A DNA stretch of 64,000 nucleotides from Thermonema lapsum (GCF_011761635.1 NZ_JAASRN010000001.1:1-64000); one strand, 5' to 3'; shown: positions 51,947 through 62,325, counted from the stretch's first letter. Numbers and translations are program-made. Notes: generated from the sequence alone by a model not told the origin.

Positions 51947-54355
51947 TTAATCTGCATCTATGTCTATGGTTTGCCAAGGTAGTTCCCGCCTAAAGACCAG
52001 CAGTTTGCTGTAAGGGTCATAGAGGTATTGCTCAAACACAGGAGCAGCCAGCATGAAGCCGTCCATACGCAACAAGCCCCAGTGTCCATTTTGCTTGACC
52101 ACCACTATCGCTTCATTCAACAATACCACTTGCTCATAGTTTGTATGCAGGCGTTCAATGCCTTGTGCATCCACGATGCCCTGTTTTCCATTGCGGCTTA
52201 CCAGCCACCAGCCTTTTGGCAGGCGCTCGATACTATCATATTCAAACCCCACTATAGTTTTGCCTTGGGTATCTATAACGCCCCATTTGCCTTTGTATTT
52301 TACCATAGCCTTGCCTTGCTCAAAGCTTTCGGCTTCTTCGTAAAGTGGCTGTATGCGCAAGCTTTCCCATGCATCTATAAAACCCCATTTGCCGGCAATT
52401 TGCACGGCAGCCAAGCCTTCGGCGTAAGGTTTTACGCTTCCGTAGCGGCTGCTGATGCGTTTGTTGCCACGTATGCTTACGAACCCCCAGCTCCTACCTT
52501 CTCGCATGGGCACCAAGCCTTCTTGTGCCAAGCCTAGGGCATCGAAGGGGCGCAAAGGCAACAACCATTCGCCATGGCGGTTGACCAAACCATATTTCCC
52601 TTTGTGGTATATGGTGAAAATGCCATCTTTTGACAAGCCGGACACCTGTGTATAATAGGGTTCTATGACCCACTGTCCAAGCCTATGCAAAATGCCCTCG
52701 TAGCCACTATAGCGCACGAGTAAGAAGGTGTCGTTGAGGGGGCGCCAATCATCCATCTTGCCCTGTATGCTGCCTTCGGGCAGCCGTACAAGATACCAGC
52801 TGTTGCCTTGTTTCATCAGGCAAGCGTAGCGGCTAAGCAAATGCAACGAATCGGCTATGGGCTCTATGAGCCATTTTTGTTTATCTTCGGCATAAAGCCC
52901 TTGGTGTTGCCCTCTGTAGGCTATCCAGTAGGGGGGGGTGTAAGCCGACAGGCTGTCGAAGCGGGGCGAAACTATCCAGCGGCTCAGACGGTCCATGATG
53001 CCCCAAAGTCCCTCTTGCTTGACAGCAAAGCGCTCAAAGTGAAAAGGTCGAATGCTTTCATAATTACCAAAAGGGATGATTTGTCTTTTGGTAGAGTCGT
53101 AGAGTGCCCATTGCCCGTTGCGGTAAACGCTTAAAAAGCCCGGAAAGTCGAGCTGCACGCTGTCGGCGGGTGGGGTCAGTCTTTCGAGGCGCCGGTTGAG
53201 TGCATAGCAGCCGCTGCTGTCGCGCACAAGGCAGATGCCGCCCCCCACAGCCCGGATGTAGTCATATTGCGGTGAGGAGAGCATTTCGCCAGCAGGCGAT
53301 AAGAAACCGCTGCGCCCGTCTAAGGTGTAAATGAGCAAATCTTTGTCGACAGCTTGCACTTCTGCCAGTTGAAGCACTGCGCGGCGCATGCCCGTTTCGT
53401 CATAGAACTGCCACTCGGGAAAAGGGGCAAGCCGGTAGCGGTTGCCATGAATGGCATAAATAGAGCGGTACTGCAGTGGCAACAACATTTTGCCCTGTAT
53501 GTCGCATACCCCCCAGCGTCCGTTTTTTTGCACTATGGCATGAGTAGCATCCGCGATGCGTATGGCATCCCATGGTTGCTTACCGAAGCAGGCATCGAGC
53601 GTTTCTGCTTTGTATGCCTGCCAGCGGTTTTGCTTGCGTACCAACCAGAAACCCTGTTCGAAGCGCAACGCTTCGTAGGAGAGTTCCCATATGAACTTAC
53701 CTTTGAAATCAAGGGCACCAAATAGCAGTTTGCCTTCTGCGCTGCGTTTGCCGGCAATCCAGTAGCTGCCGCCTTCCACGCTTTGTAAGAAGTGATATTG
53801 CAGAGGCAGTATCTCTTTATTTTTCAGACTACGCAGCCCCCAGAGTGTATCTTTTCCCTGTCGCTTGCCTATAGCCAATAAGCCGCCTTTGGGGTAGCGG
53901 AGGGCATCGTATTGGGCAGAAAGCACTACTTTGCCCGAGGGGATATGCACCAAGCCCCACAAGCCGTTTTGTACAAAGCCTATTAGTTGGTTGTAGCTGT
54001 CTTGTTGAAGTGAGGCGTCGGAAACATTGCCTTTTTGGAGATAGTCCATCCAGTAGTAATCGTCAGACCAGCCGATGTACTGGTATTGCGGTGGTAGTAC
54101 AAAATTGCCTTTTTCGTCAATAAGCCCCCATTGCCCATTTTCTGCTACCACTTTGGCGTAGCCGCTGCGCATGAAAGGAAAGGCTTTTTGAAAGCGGGGT
54201 GGAATGGCAAAGTTGTCTTGCGCTGCGGTAAGGCTGTAGCCATAAAGCCCCGCAGCGGAGCGCCGTACAACCAGTGTTTGGGCATGGAGCGGCAGGCTTA
54301 TCAAAGCCTGCATGCAGCCAAGCAGTAGGATAAGCGGGAAGGAGCGCTTACACAT
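51947..54355 (-). CDS. Exported WG-repeat protein
   Basis: An 802-residue protein with a signal peptide (ending SLPLHAQ) and about sixteen WG/KWG repeats of 35-50 residues, each with a core like NGQWGLIDEKG followed by a hydrophobic strand and a tyrosine-rich turn. WG repeats fold into beta structures of unknown role and are common in Bacteroidota surface and periplasmic proteins. No enzymatic motif is seen. It is 81 bases upstream of the OmpA/PD40 gene on the same strand, so the two may form one envelope complex (inference). Confidence 0.88.
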   Translation of the reverse strand: MCKRSFPLILLLGCMQALISLPLHAQTLVVRRSAAGLYGYSLTAAQDNFAIPPRFQKAFPFMRSGYAKVVAENGQWGLIDEKGNFVLPPQYQYIGWSDDYYWMDYLQKGNVSDASLQQDSYNQLIGFVQNGLWGLVHIPSGKVVLSAQYDALRYPKGGLLAIGKRQGKDTLWGLRSLKNKEILPLQYHFLQSVEGGSYWIAGKRSAEGKLLFGALDFKGKFIWELSYEALRFEQGFWLVRKQNRWQAYKAETLDACFGKQPWDAIRIADATHAIVQKNGRWGVCDIQGKMLLPLQYRSIYAIHGNRYRLAPFPEWQFYDETGMRRAVLQLAEVQAVDKDLLIYTLDGRSGFLSPAGEMLSSPQYDYIRAVGGGICLVRDSSGCYALNRRLERLTPPADSVQLDFPGFLSVYRNGQWALYDSTKRQIIPFGNYESIRPFHFERFAVKQEGLWGIMDRLSRWIVSPRFDSLSAYTPPYWIAYRGQHQGLYAEDKQKWLIEPIADSLHLLSRYACLMKQGNSWYLVRLPEGSIQGKMDDWRPLNDTFLLVRYSGYEGILHRLGQWVIEPYYTQVSGLSKDGIFTIYHKGKYGLVNRHGEWLLPLRPFDALGLAQEGLVPMREGRSWGFVSIRGNKRISSRYGSVKPYAEGLAAVQIAGKWGFIDAWESLRIQPLYEEAESFEQGKAMVKYKGKWGVIDTQGKTIVGFEYDSIERLPKGWWLVSRNGKQGIVDAQGIERLHTNYEQVVLLNEAIVVVKQNGHWGLLRMDGFMLAAPVFEQYLYDPYSKLLVFRRELPWQTIDIDAD

Positions 54356-54497
54356 GATGTTAAAAGCATCGTTTGGTCATTTTACAAAGATGCTAAGAAT
54401 TTGTTTAAGACTGAAGCAGGAAGTCGGATAGTACTCGTTGCCGTGGACGAGGGGGCTGCCGAAGGTCAGCCCTTCTATGAAGGTGGAGAGCCTGCCG

Positions 54498-54529
54498 CTT
54501 GGTAGATGCCCATACATCTGCTATCTTTA
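54498..54529 (+). promoter_or_regulatory. Possible promoter of the FAD/Fe-S dehydrogenase gene
   Basis: CTTG (54498-54501), 20 bases, then TATCTTTA (54522-54529): 3 of 4 and 5 of 6 fixed positions match. It lies 59 bases before the ATG at 54589. The 233-base divergent gap 54356-54588 holds nothing else clear. Confidence 0.4.
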
Positions 54530-54588
54530 TCTTTTGTGTAGTAAAAATGCTACTTTACCACGCAGGAAATCACTCAAGCCACAAGCTC

Positions 54589-57519
54589 ATGAACGCTTCG
54601 AAAAATCGCATTTTTAGCGTATTACAAAAGGAACTGAAAGGCGCTTTCTTTGTCGATGAAACCATGCGCCGTCTATACGCCACCGACGCTTCGGCATACA
54701 GAGAACTGCCTGCGGCAGTTGCCTGCCCTCGCAACGACAGTGAAGTGGAGCTACTGGTAAAAGCTGCCTTGGAATATGGTTTTGCTTTGATTCCGCGCAC
54801 GGCAGGCACCTCACTGGCAGGGCAGGTGGTGGGCAGCGGCGTGGTGGTTGACTTGTCGCGTCACATGCGCCAAATACTGGCTATAGACCCAGAGCAGCGG
54901 CGTGTGCGCGTGCAGCCCGGAGTCATCCGCGACAACCTGAACATGGCACTGAAAGAGTATGGCTTATTCTTTGCCCCTGAGACTTCTACGGCAAACCGTG
55001 CCATGATTGGCGGGATGGTAGGAAACAATTCCTGTGGCGCCAACTCGTTGATTTATGGCAGTACGCGCGACCACTTGCTTTCGGTCAAGGGATTTATGGG
55101 GGACGGCGCCTATCGCCATATTCATGCGCTGTCGCAAGAGGAGTTCTATGCTAAACTGCGGCTCGATGACCTCGAGGGGCAAGTGTATCGTACGCTCTAC
55201 AACATATTGCTTAAAACCGAAAATCAGGAAGAGATTGCGCGCCAATATCCAAAAAGTAGCATCCGGCGGCGCAATACCGGCTATGCTTTGGATTTGTTGC
55301 TGCGCCATCAACCCTTCCGACAAGACGGTACCCCTTTCAACCTCTGTACTTTGCTGGCAGGCTCGGAAGGTACACTGATGTTGATGACAGAGTTTGAACT
55401 GAACTTAGAGCCTTTGCCTCCCCCACACAAGGTGCTGGTGTGCATTCACTGCGAAAGCATCGATGAGGCTTTGCGTGCCAACCTGCTGGCTTTGGAGCAT
55501 CGTCCTACGGCTTCGGAACTGATGGACCATTACATACTTGAATGTACAAAAAACAACATTGAGCAACAGAAAAATCGCTTTTTTGTAAAAGGCGACCCTG
55601 CTGCCATCTTGGTGGTGGAAATTTCAGACCATAGCCAAAGCAATGCTATAGAACGGGCTCGGCAGCTGGTGGCTCACCTCAAAGAAGAAGGCTACGGCTA
55701 TCATCATCCCGTAATTACGGGTGAAGACATTCAAAAAGTGTGGACATTGCGTAAAGCTGGCTTGGGGTTGTTGTCGAACATGCCGGGCGATGCCAAACCG
55801 GTGCCCGTCGTAGAAGATACCGCCGTGGATGTGCGCGACCTACCCGATTATATCCGTGAGTTCAACGACCTACTGAAAAAATATGGTTTGTATTCGGTAC
55901 ACTATGCCCATGCTGGCGACGGAGAGCTGCATTTGCGCCCTATCATCAATTTAAAAACACGGGAAGGCAATGCTCTCTTTCGTACCATCTTGGAAGAAGT
56001 AGCTGCTTTGGTGAAGCGCTACGGCGGTTCTTTGAGTGGCGAGCATGGCGACGGGCGCCTGCGTGGCGAGTTCATTCCTTTTATGCTGGGCGAAAAGGTA
56101 TATGCTTGGTTGAAAGAAGTGAAAAAAGCCTTCGACCCGCAGCATATTTTCAATCCGGGCAAAATTGTCGATACCCCGCCGATGAACACTTCCTTGCGTT
56201 TTGAGCCCGGAAAACCTACGCCCGACATTCCCACCTTGCTGAATTTTGACGACAGTTTGGGCATTGTGCGCATGGCAGAGATGTGCAATGGGGCTGGCGA
56301 ATGCCGGCGCACTCACCATAGCGGTGGCACCATGTGCCCAAGTTACATGGCTACCCTCGATGAAAAAGATTCCACACGGGCGCGTGCCAATATTCTACGC
56401 GAGTTTTTGACCCACTCAACCCAAGAAAACCGCTTTGCTCATGACGAAATTTATGAGGTGATGGATTTATGCCTTTCATGCAAAGGCTGTAAAGCCGAGT
56501 GCCCTTCCAATGTGGACGTGGCAAAGATGAAAGCGGAGTTCCTCTACCAATATTATCGAGAAAAAGGAGTACCATGGCGCAGTCGGCTGATTGCCTCAGT
56601 CGATAAAGCCATGCGCTGGGCTTCGTTCATGCCCCCGCTTTACAACTTTATCAGCAGTTTGTCTGTGGTTAAGCTCATGATGGGCATAGCAGTTCAGCGC
56701 CAGCTGCCCCGCCTGCACAGTCATACATGGGCACAGTACTTGAAAAAACGTTTGAAACAAGCCCCTACCCCAACACAGAAGACAAAGGTTTATCTTTTTG
56801 TGGACGAGTTTACCAACTACCACGATGTGCCGGCAGGCATAGCCATGACCAACTTACTCTTGGCTTTGGGGTATGAGCTGCATTATGTAAAGCATGCCCC
56901 TTCGGGCAGAGCATGCATCTCTAAGGGCTTACTCGACGAAGCACAGCAATACGCCCGCCGCAATGTGGAGACTTTTGCCCCGCTGTTGACCGACGGACAG
57001 GCAGTGCTGCTGGGCGTAGAACCTTCGGCTATCCTCTCCTTCCGGGACGAGTACCCCGACCTGCTGCCCTCGCCAATGCAGGCACAGGCAAAAGAAGTGG
57101 CAGCCAAAGCCTTGCTGCTCGACGAGTTCTTGGCATGGCAACTGGAGGAAGGGTGCCTTTCATCGGCTTCTTTCGAGGCATTGAATGCTACGGTATGGGT
57201 GCATGGGCATTGCCATCAGAAAGCTTTGTCATCGCTTACACACACGCGCAAGGCTTTGTCGTTGATTCCCGAACTTGCCGTGCGCTTCATCCCCTCAGGA
57301 TGTTGCGGCATGGCAGGTTCTTTTGGTTATGAAAAAGAGCACTACGAAGTGTCGATGAAGATAGGAGAATTGGTGCTTTTTCCAGCAGTGCGCCGGGCAG
57401 CTGCCGAAGATATCATATTGGCATCGGGGACAAGCTGCCGCCATCAAATAGTCGATGGTACCGGCAGACAAGCTTTGCATCTGGCGGAAGTCTTGTACAA
57501 AGCGTTGAAAAAATCATGA
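54589..57519 (+). CDS. FAD-linked oxidase fused to Fe-S (GlpC-like) domain, D-2-hydroxyacid dehydrogenase type
   Basis: A 976-residue fusion. The N-terminal PCMH FAD-binding domain includes [14 protein letters not shown] and SSCGANS-like NNSCGANSL; a C-terminal FAD-oxidase domain has [11 protein letters not shown] and [10 protein letters not shown]. Two 4Fe-4S sites are in CNGAGECRR with TMCPSY, and [16 protein letters not shown] domain ends the protein ([21 protein letters not shown]). Such YdiJ/Dld-like proteins oxidise D-lactate, glycolate or D-2-hydroxyglutarate and pass electrons to the quinone pool. The ATG at 54589 gives the family start. Confidence 0.88.
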   Translation: MNASKNRIFSVLQKELKGAFFVDETMRRLYATDASAYRELPAAVACPRNDSEVELLVKAALEYGFALIPRTAGTSLAGQVVGSGVVVDLSRHMRQILAIDPEQRRVRVQPGVIRDNLNMALKEYGLFFAPETSTANRAMIGGMVGNNSCGANSLIYGSTRDHLLSVKGFMGDGAYRHIHALSQEEFYAKLRLDDLEGQVYRTLYNILLKTENQEEIARQYPKSSIRRRNTGYALDLLLRHQPFRQDGTPFNLCTLLAGSEGTLMLMTEFELNLEPLPPPHKVLVCIHCESIDEALRANLLALEHRPTASELMDHYILECTKNNIEQQKNRFFVKGDPAAILVVEISDHSQSNAIERARQLVAHLKEEGYGYHHPVITGEDIQKVWTLRKAGLGLLSNMPGDAKPVPVVEDTAVDVRDLPDYIREFNDLLKKYGLYSVHYAHAGDGELHLRPIINLKTREGNALFRTILEEVAALVKRYGGSLSGEHGDGRLRGEFIPFMLGEKVYAWLKEVKKAFDPQHIFNPGKIVDTPPMNTSLRFEPGKPTPDIPTLLNFDDSLGIVRMAEMCNGAGECRRTHHSGGTMCPSYMATLDEKDSTRARANILREFLTHSTQENRFAHDEIYEVMDLCLSCKGCKAECPSNVDVAKMKAEFLYQYYREKGVPWRSRLIASVDKAMRWASFMPPLYNFISSLSVVKLMMGIAVQRQLPRLHSHTWAQYLKKRLKQAPTPTQKTKVYLFVDEFTNYHDVPAGIAMTNLLLALGYELHYVKHAPSGRACISKGLLDEAQQYARRNVETFAPLLTDGQAVLLGVEPSAILSFRDEYPDLLPSPMQAQAKEVAAKALLLDEFLAWQLEEGCLSSASFEALNATVWVHGHCHQKALSSLTHTRKALSLIPELAVRFIPSGCCGMAGSFGYEKEHYEVSMKIGELVLFPAVRRAAAEDIILASGTSCRHQIVDGTGRQALHLAEVLYKALKKS

Positions 57520-57562
57520 CAAACCAAAAAAAAACACATCCGAACAGAAACAGGCAAACAAT

Positions 57563-58063
57563 ATGGATACAACACTGAAAATAGTGGATGATTGGCAACA
57601 AGCAAAGGAGTGTTGCCAGCGGTGGCAGCAAGCCGGCGAAACAGTAGTATTCACCAACGGCTGTTTCGATATCTTGCATGCCGGTCATGTAACCTATCTC
57701 GAACAAGCCCGTTCTTTGGGTAACCGCCTGGTGATAGGACTAAATACCGATGCTTCGGTGCGCCGTTTGAAAGGCGCAAGACGCCCCATAGTGCCACAGG
57801 CAGCACGGGCACGTTTGCTGGCTGCCCTACAGGCTGTCGATATGGTCGTTTGCTTCGACGAAGACACCCCTCTGGCATTGATACAGACACTTTGTCCTGA
57901 CATTTTGGTAAAAGGAGGGGACTATACCGAAGCTACTATCGTTGGTGCAGATTTTGTAAAAGGCAATGGTGGACGTGTGGAAGTCATTCCTTTTTTGAAT
58001 GGCTTTTCCACTTCCAACATCATTGAAAAAATCGTAAAATTGCACTGTCAAAACCAAGAATAG
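57563..58063 (+). CDS. rfaE2: RfaE2-type heptose-1-phosphate adenylyltransferase
   Basis: A 166-residue nucleotidyltransferase. The HxGH-type motif is in [19 protein letters not shown], and [12 protein letters not shown] is the usual C-terminal signature. It corresponds to the separate adenylyltransferase half of HldE, adding AMP to D-glycero-beta-D-manno-heptose-1-phosphate for LPS core synthesis; the kinase half is not in this window. It lies 43 bases after the FAD enzyme and 3 bases before the protease gene. Confidence 0.88.
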   Translation: MDTTLKIVDDWQQAKECCQRWQQAGETVVFTNGCFDILHAGHVTYLEQARSLGNRLVIGLNTDASVRRLKGARRPIVPQAARARLLAALQAVDMVVCFDEDTPLALIQTLCPDILVKGGDYTEATIVGADFVKGNGGRVEVIPFLNGFSTSNIIEKIVKLHCQNQE

Positions 58064-58066
58064 CCT

Positions 58067-58765
58067 ATGTATTTTGTACTTGTTATCTTTTTGATGATTG
58101 TTGGCGGCATTGTGCAATGGCGTTTGCGCAGCAAGTTTGCCAAATACAGCCGCATCCCGTTGGCTTCGGGCATGAGTGGTGCAGAAGTGGCACGCCAAAT
58201 GTTGCGTGATTATGGTATTTATGATGTGGAAGTAATTTCTGTGCCGGGGCAGCTCACAGACCATTACAATCCCATAGACAAGACGGTAAATTTGAGTGAA
58301 GATGTTTACTACGGGCGCTCTGCAGCGGCAGCAGCCGTAGCGGCGCATGAGTGTGGACATGCCGTGCAACACGCCGAAGCCTATAGCATGTTGCAACTGC
58401 GCTCAGCGTTGGTGCCCATTCAAAACGTGAGTGCTACCATTCTCAATGTCATCATGTGGGTGAGTTTCTTGGGTGGCTACATGTTTTTCCGGCTCATTCC
58501 TATCGAAACGGTGCTGCTTATCATCATTGCAGCCTATGGCGTGATGACTTTGTTCAGCTTTGTTACCTTGCCTGTGGAAATAGATGCCAGCCGGCGTGCC
58601 ATCCGCTGGATAGAGTCGCGTGGAGTAGTAACTTCGGCAGAAGCCCCTATGGCGCGCGATGCCCTTCAATGGGCAGCCTACACCTATGTGGTAGCTGCGT
58701 TGAGTGCACTCACCATGCTGTTGTATTATGTGCTGCAATTTATGACTGCTTCATCTGATGATTAA
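58067..58765 (+). CDS. YugP-type membrane zinc metallopeptidase
   Basis: A 232-residue Zn_peptidase_2 (YugP) protein. A first helix at residues 1-18 is followed by the zinc site VAAHECGHAVQHAEAY and three more hydrophobic helices. The SVPGQLTDHYNP and EIDASRRAIRW segments are family hallmarks. The role is unknown; homologues are thought to act in membrane protein quality control. It is tightly linked to rfaE2 and ends with a clear terminator. Confidence 0.88.
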   Translation: MYFVLVIFLMIVGGIVQWRLRSKFAKYSRIPLASGMSGAEVARQMLRDYGIYDVEVISVPGQLTDHYNPIDKTVNLSEDVYYGRSAAAAAVAAHECGHAVQHAEAYSMLQLRSALVPIQNVSATILNVIMWVSFLGGYMFFRLIPIETVLLIIIAAYGVMTLFSFVTLPVEIDASRRAIRWIESRGVVTSAEAPMARDALQWAAYTYVVAALSALTMLLYYVLQFMTASSDD

Positions 58766-58796
58766 AAACTTGAAGTTCTTTTCCTTTTGAGCTTCG

Positions 58797-58821
58797 AAGC
58801 GCCTGTTGTGGCGCTTTTTTT
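58797..58821 (+). terminator. Terminator after the YugP-type gene
   Basis: AAGCGCC (58797-58803) pairs with GGCGCTT (58810-58816) around a 6-base loop, followed by a run of T to 58821. It lies 32 bases after the stop at 58765 and before the cyclase-family gene. Confidence 0.85.
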
Positions 58822-58850
58822 GTTAAACCACAAAAAACGCAAACAAAAGC

Positions 58851-59630
58851 ATGAACAAAGACATTACAATACATTGGCACGGTAAAAACTACCGCTTGAA
58901 TATGCAGGAAGCAACCCCGGTGGGCATCCCTTTACGCGCCGGGCACCAAAACCCCAATTGTTATTGGGCAGAGCCACCCCGTTTCGAAACCATACGTGTC
59001 GGCGATTTTGTGGGCAGCGTGTCGGAGGGGGGGAGCTGTAACTATCAAAAAGTAACCCTGACCCCTCATGGCAATGGTACACATACTGAATGTTATGGGC
59101 ACATATGTGACGAGCCGCAAGCAACCATTGCCCACTGTCTTCAAGCCGGCTGGTGGGTAGCCTTGCTCGTGAGCCTCGAGCCCGAAAAACAAACATCCGG
59201 CGACCAGTTGCTTACTTTACGCGCTTTAAAGGAATCAATGAAAAAGCTGCCCGATGTTCCCTTTGAAGCACTTGTAATTCGCACTTTGCCAAACACTACT
59301 GCTAAGCTGACAAAAAATTACAATGCCACTAACCCGCCCTACATAGAGCCTGCGCTTGCTGAATGGTGTGCTCGCCATGAGGTGTGCCATCTGCTGGTAG
59401 ACCTGCCCTCACTTGACCGTGAGGAGGACGGCGGCAAGCTGGCAGCACACAAAGCCTTTTGGCAGTACCCGCAGGCAATACGGCGCCACGCTACCGTAAC
59501 TGAACTAATTTATGTGCCCGATGCTTTGGCTGATGGTTTATATGTCTTGCAACTGATGGCGCCTTTTTGGGAAATAGACGCAGTGCCTTCCACACCGCTG
59601 CTTTTTCCCATGAAAGAATTGGAAACGTAA
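58851..59630 (+). CDS. Cyclase / kynurenine formamidase (KynB)-like hydrolase
   Basis: A 259-residue member of the cyclase/KynB metal-dependent hydrolase family. The metal motif appears as TPHGNGTHTECYGHI (family HxGTHxDxPxH), with Glu in place of Asp, and LLVDLPSLDREEDGG gives the later strand. KynB hydrolyses N-formylkynurenine in tryptophan breakdown; the family also includes other amidases, so this call is tentative. A RidA/aldehyde dehydrogenase pair of possible kynurenine-pathway type lies 9 kb away. Confidence 0.7.
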   Translation: MNKDITIHWHGKNYRLNMQEATPVGIPLRAGHQNPNCYWAEPPRFETIRVGDFVGSVSEGGSCNYQKVTLTPHGNGTHTECYGHICDEPQATIAHCLQAGWWVALLVSLEPEKQTSGDQLLTLRALKESMKKLPDVPFEALVIRTLPNTTAKLTKNYNATNPPYIEPALAEWCARHEVCHLLVDLPSLDREEDGGKLAAHKAFWQYPQAIRRHATVTELIYVPDALADGLYVLQLMAPFWEIDAVPSTPLLFPMKELET

Positions 59631-59662
59631 TTAGGAGATTTCATTAAAAAAGCTATTTTTGT

Positions 59663-60082
59663 ATGTACCCCGAGAATCTAACCGTCTGTATGACTCCCGA
59701 AGAGAAAGAAGTCTTATTGTTGCTCGAGTACGCTATTTTTCGTTATCATGGCTTTGACGACAACGAGCGGGAACGCCTCGAAAATGATGCTGCCGCCATG
59801 CACGCACAAGCCCAACTGGAAAAGGTTTATGCTTTTGTGGATGATATCCTGCAGAAAACCAATCAAAGCGAAGTAGCAGTTTTCGAAGCAACTCTGAGGC
59901 GAATCAAGGAAGTATTTGCTCAGCTTCCCGAAGAACGTCGCCTCGAATATGTGATACAAGTATGGAATGCCAATAAGGCAAAAGGTTACGTAACTGAAAT
60001 AGAAGCGATTGCTATGCTTAAGGTAGCTAAGGAGCTGGGCGTGCAGCGGGGCTTCGTCGAATATGTAAGGCAGAAACGCTGA
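59663..60082 (+). CDS. Uncharacterised helical protein, possibly TerB-like
   Basis: A 139-residue all-helical, acidic protein without signal peptide. The C-terminal part (YVTEIEAIAMLKVAKELGV) resembles the helical pattern of TerB-type domains, but no metal site is evident. A TATTTTTG box sits just before the ATG at 59663; if it is a real -7 box, the start would move to the ATG at 59690. It is convergent with corA and ends 4 bases before the corA stop. Confidence 0.55.
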   Translation: MYPENLTVCMTPEEKEVLLLLEYAIFRYHGFDDNERERLENDAAAMHAQAQLEKVYAFVDDILQKTNQSEVAVFEATLRRIKEVFAQLPEERRLEYVIQVWNANKAKGYVTEIEAIAMLKVAKELGVQRGFVEYVRQKR

Positions 60083-60086
60083 GCTT

Positions 60087-60998
60087 TTAGAGCCACTTTT
60101 TCTTTTTGAAAAGGATATAAATACTCATGGTCAACAGCAGCATCACTACCCATACACCAAAGTAACCATCACGCATTTTTAGTTCGGGCATATATTCGAA
60201 GTTCATGCCATATACGCCCACGATAAAGGTCAGGGGCAGGAAAAATACAGAAAAGATGGTCAGGATGCGCATGATTTCATTGGTTCGGTGTGCTGCCATC
60301 GACAAGTAAAAGTTCAATAAGTTGCTGCTATCTTCTTCTGCTTGTCGGAAGCTATTTTGTAGGTGTTGTGCCAAGTCGAGGGTGTCCTGCCAATAAAAAC
60401 TCTGATGCTTTTTTTGAGCACGAAAAGTATTCAGTACTTCCTGCATCAAAAACACCACATTACGCAGTACTCCGGCTTTCCTTTTTAGGAGATACAATGT
60501 CTTTTGCATCTGTAGTTGCAGGCTTTCCTGTTGAAACAAGCGAGCTTCGTAATCATCTATTTGCTTGATGAGTTCCACCACAATGGGGCGGTAGCTTTCA
60601 AGGCATCCGTGAATCAAATGAACGATAATCTGCCGTGTGTCGAAGGTCTTTTGGCATGTGTTAAATCGATGGGCTATTGGGTCAATAAAACCCAAAGGCA
60701 TTCTGTGGATGCTAATGAGCAAGTCTTTTTTGGTGTAAATAGCTATTTTGGTGGTCAAATCTTGCATTGTGTGCGCATCGGCGTGGCTATCCTGCTGATA
60801 AGCCCGCAAGATGCAGAAGTATCCTTCTTCGAAAGGCTCCGCTTTGGGCAGATGCTCAGGGTCCAAGCAGTCTTGTATGTGTTCAAGACTTAAATCATAG
60901 CTTTGATGCAGCTGTTCGAATTCCTGCGGAGTGGGCGCCTCTACGTCTATCCAACAGAGTTCTTGCCCTTGAGTGGGACTTATGAATTTGCGAATCAC
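60087..60998 (-). CDS. corA: CorA-family magnesium/cobalt transporter
   Basis: A 303-residue CorA. The N-terminal cytoplasmic domain is followed by a long helix and two C-terminal transmembrane helices separated by the signature VYGMNFEYMPEL, the GMN selectivity motif. The C-terminus ends in basic KKKKWL. It moves Mg2+ across the inner membrane. The start is GTG at 60998; no ATG lies nearby, and the N-terminus (FISPTQGQELCWIDVEAP) fits the family. Confidence 0.92.
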   Translation of the reverse strand: MIRKFISPTQGQELCWIDVEAPTPQEFEQLHQSYDLSLEHIQDCLDPEHLPKAEPFEEGYFCILRAYQQDSHADAHTMQDLTTKIAIYTKKDLLISIHRMPLGFIDPIAHRFNTCQKTFDTRQIIVHLIHGCLESYRPIVVELIKQIDDYEARLFQQESLQLQMQKTLYLLKRKAGVLRNVVFLMQEVLNTFRAQKKHQSFYWQDTLDLAQHLQNSFRQAEEDSSNLLNFYLSMAAHRTNEIMRILTIFSVFFLPLTFIVGVYGMNFEYMPELKMRDGYFGVWVVMLLLTMSIYILFKKKKWL

Positions 60999-61054
60999 GG
61001 AAAATCTTTGTTTTTTGCTTTAAAAACCCAAGCAAGATAAGGACAACAAAAGCA

Positions 61055-61831
61055 ATGTACAAAGTTGCGATGATTGGTGCTGGCAATGTGGCGTGGCATT
61101 TGGCACCTGCCTTGGAGCAGTGTGGGCACTTAGTAACTACCGTTTACAGTAGGCGCCTACATCATGCCGAAGCGCTTTGCAGCCGACTTTACGAGGCGAG
61201 AGCTGTCGATTCCTTGGATTTTTCGGCTGTCCCTGCCGATTTGTTTGTGCTTTCGGTCAGCGACGATGCCCTGCCGCAAGTCATAGACCGCCTCATTTTG
61301 CCAGAGCATCCCTTGACAGTCGTGCACACCTCGGGCAGTCGTCCATTAGAGATATTGCGTGTGCTGGAAGTGCCCCATGGTGTCTTTTACCCCTTACAAA
61401 CTTTTTCCAAAAACAAGGAGGTAGATTGGCGGCGCTTGCCCATTTGTGTGGAAGGCAATACCCCGCAAGTCGAAGAACGTCTGATGCAGTTGGCACGGGC
61501 GGTGAGCGGGCGCGTGTATCAAATCAATTCGGAGCGCAGGCGTTATTTGCATGTGGCGGCTGTTTTTGCTTGTAACTTTACCAATCATATGCTGGCTTTG
61601 GCAGAAGATTTGTGTGAGCAATATGAGCTGGACTTTGAAATATTGCATCCTCTGCTGGCAGAAACTTTTGAGAAAGCCTTGCGTGTAGGCGCGCGGCAGG
61701 CACAAACCGGACCGGCAGCCCGTGGCGATGTGGAGCTCATAGAGCAGCATCTGCACCTGCTGTCGCAAGACCCAGACAAGCAACGCATCTACCGTCTGTT
61801 AAGTGAAAGTATTTTGAATTATCAAGGCTGA
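61055..61831 (+). CDS. Rossmann-like oxidoreductase with DUF2520 C-terminal domain
   Basis: A 258-residue protein. The N-terminal NAD(P)-binding domain has MIGAGNVAWHLAPAL, as in F420-NADP and pyrroline-5-carboxylate reductase-like proteins. A helical DUF2520 domain follows, with VFACNFTNHMLALA and LAETFEKALRVGA. Its reaction is unknown. The small unknown gene follows 18 bases later and valS 547 bases later, a same-strand cluster. Confidence 0.85.
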   Translation: MYKVAMIGAGNVAWHLAPALEQCGHLVTTVYSRRLHHAEALCSRLYEARAVDSLDFSAVPADLFVLSVSDDALPQVIDRLILPEHPLTVVHTSGSRPLEILRVLEVPHGVFYPLQTFSKNKEVDWRRLPICVEGNTPQVEERLMQLARAVSGRVYQINSERRRYLHVAAVFACNFTNHMLALAEDLCEQYELDFEILHPLLAETFEKALRVGARQAQTGPAARGDVELIEQHLHLLSQDPDKQRIYRLLSESILNYQG

Positions 61832-61849
61832 CACACAAAAAACATATTC

Positions 61850-62260
61850 ATGCCCGTTTATATTGCCATCTTGAACATACCTAAGCATCGTGTGGTGGAT
61901 GCCTTCCGGGAAGTATATACCACTTCCGAAGAGGCAGAATACTCATTTTTGCCGGCGCTTGTGGAAGGCTTGGTAAATGGCTTGCGTTGGGTGGGTGTCG
62001 CCAATGCCGCCAACTTCGTGGCACAATATGAACAGGCGGTGGGGGTGCGTTTCGAAGAAGCCGACCTCTTCGAAGACGGGCGTATAGTGGTGGAAATGGC
62101 GGACGTGGAAGGCAAGCGCATACGTTTTTCGCGTTTTCAGTTTGCCCCTGACGAGCCGCCACGCGTGCAGATGCAGGCTGTGCTCCGCACTTTGAAAGAA
62201 GCACTCATTGAAGCAGAGGAGTACGAGTTGCTGAATGCACTTAAAGAGCGCTTACCCTGA
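61850..62260 (+). CDS. Uncharacterised 136-residue protein
   Basis: A small acidic protein with alternating strand and helix regions ([41 protein letters not shown]). It has no signal peptide or membrane segment. I do not recognise a family. It is 18 bases downstream of the DUF2520 gene and 118 bases before valS. The spacing suggests co-transcription with the former. Confidence 0.65.
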   Translation: MPVYIAILNIPKHRVVDAFREVYTTSEEAEYSFLPALVEGLVNGLRWVGVANAANFVAQYEQAVGVRFEEADLFEDGRIVVEMADVEGKRIRFSRFQFAPDEPPRVQMQAVLRTLKEALIEAEEYELLNALKERLP

Positions 62261-62317
62261 CTTGCCTTCTTCACTTTTTCTGTTTACTTTTTTTCATTCC
62301 CAAACGCTCATTTTTCA

Positions 62318-62325
62318 TAACTTTG
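62318..62325 (+). promoter_or_regulatory. -7 box for valS
   Basis: TAACTTTG, identical to the fabH and CPBP -7 boxes, lies 53 bases before the valS ATG. The upstream region at 20 bases reads TCAT, a poor -33 match; a T run lies slightly further upstream. Confidence 0.5.
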
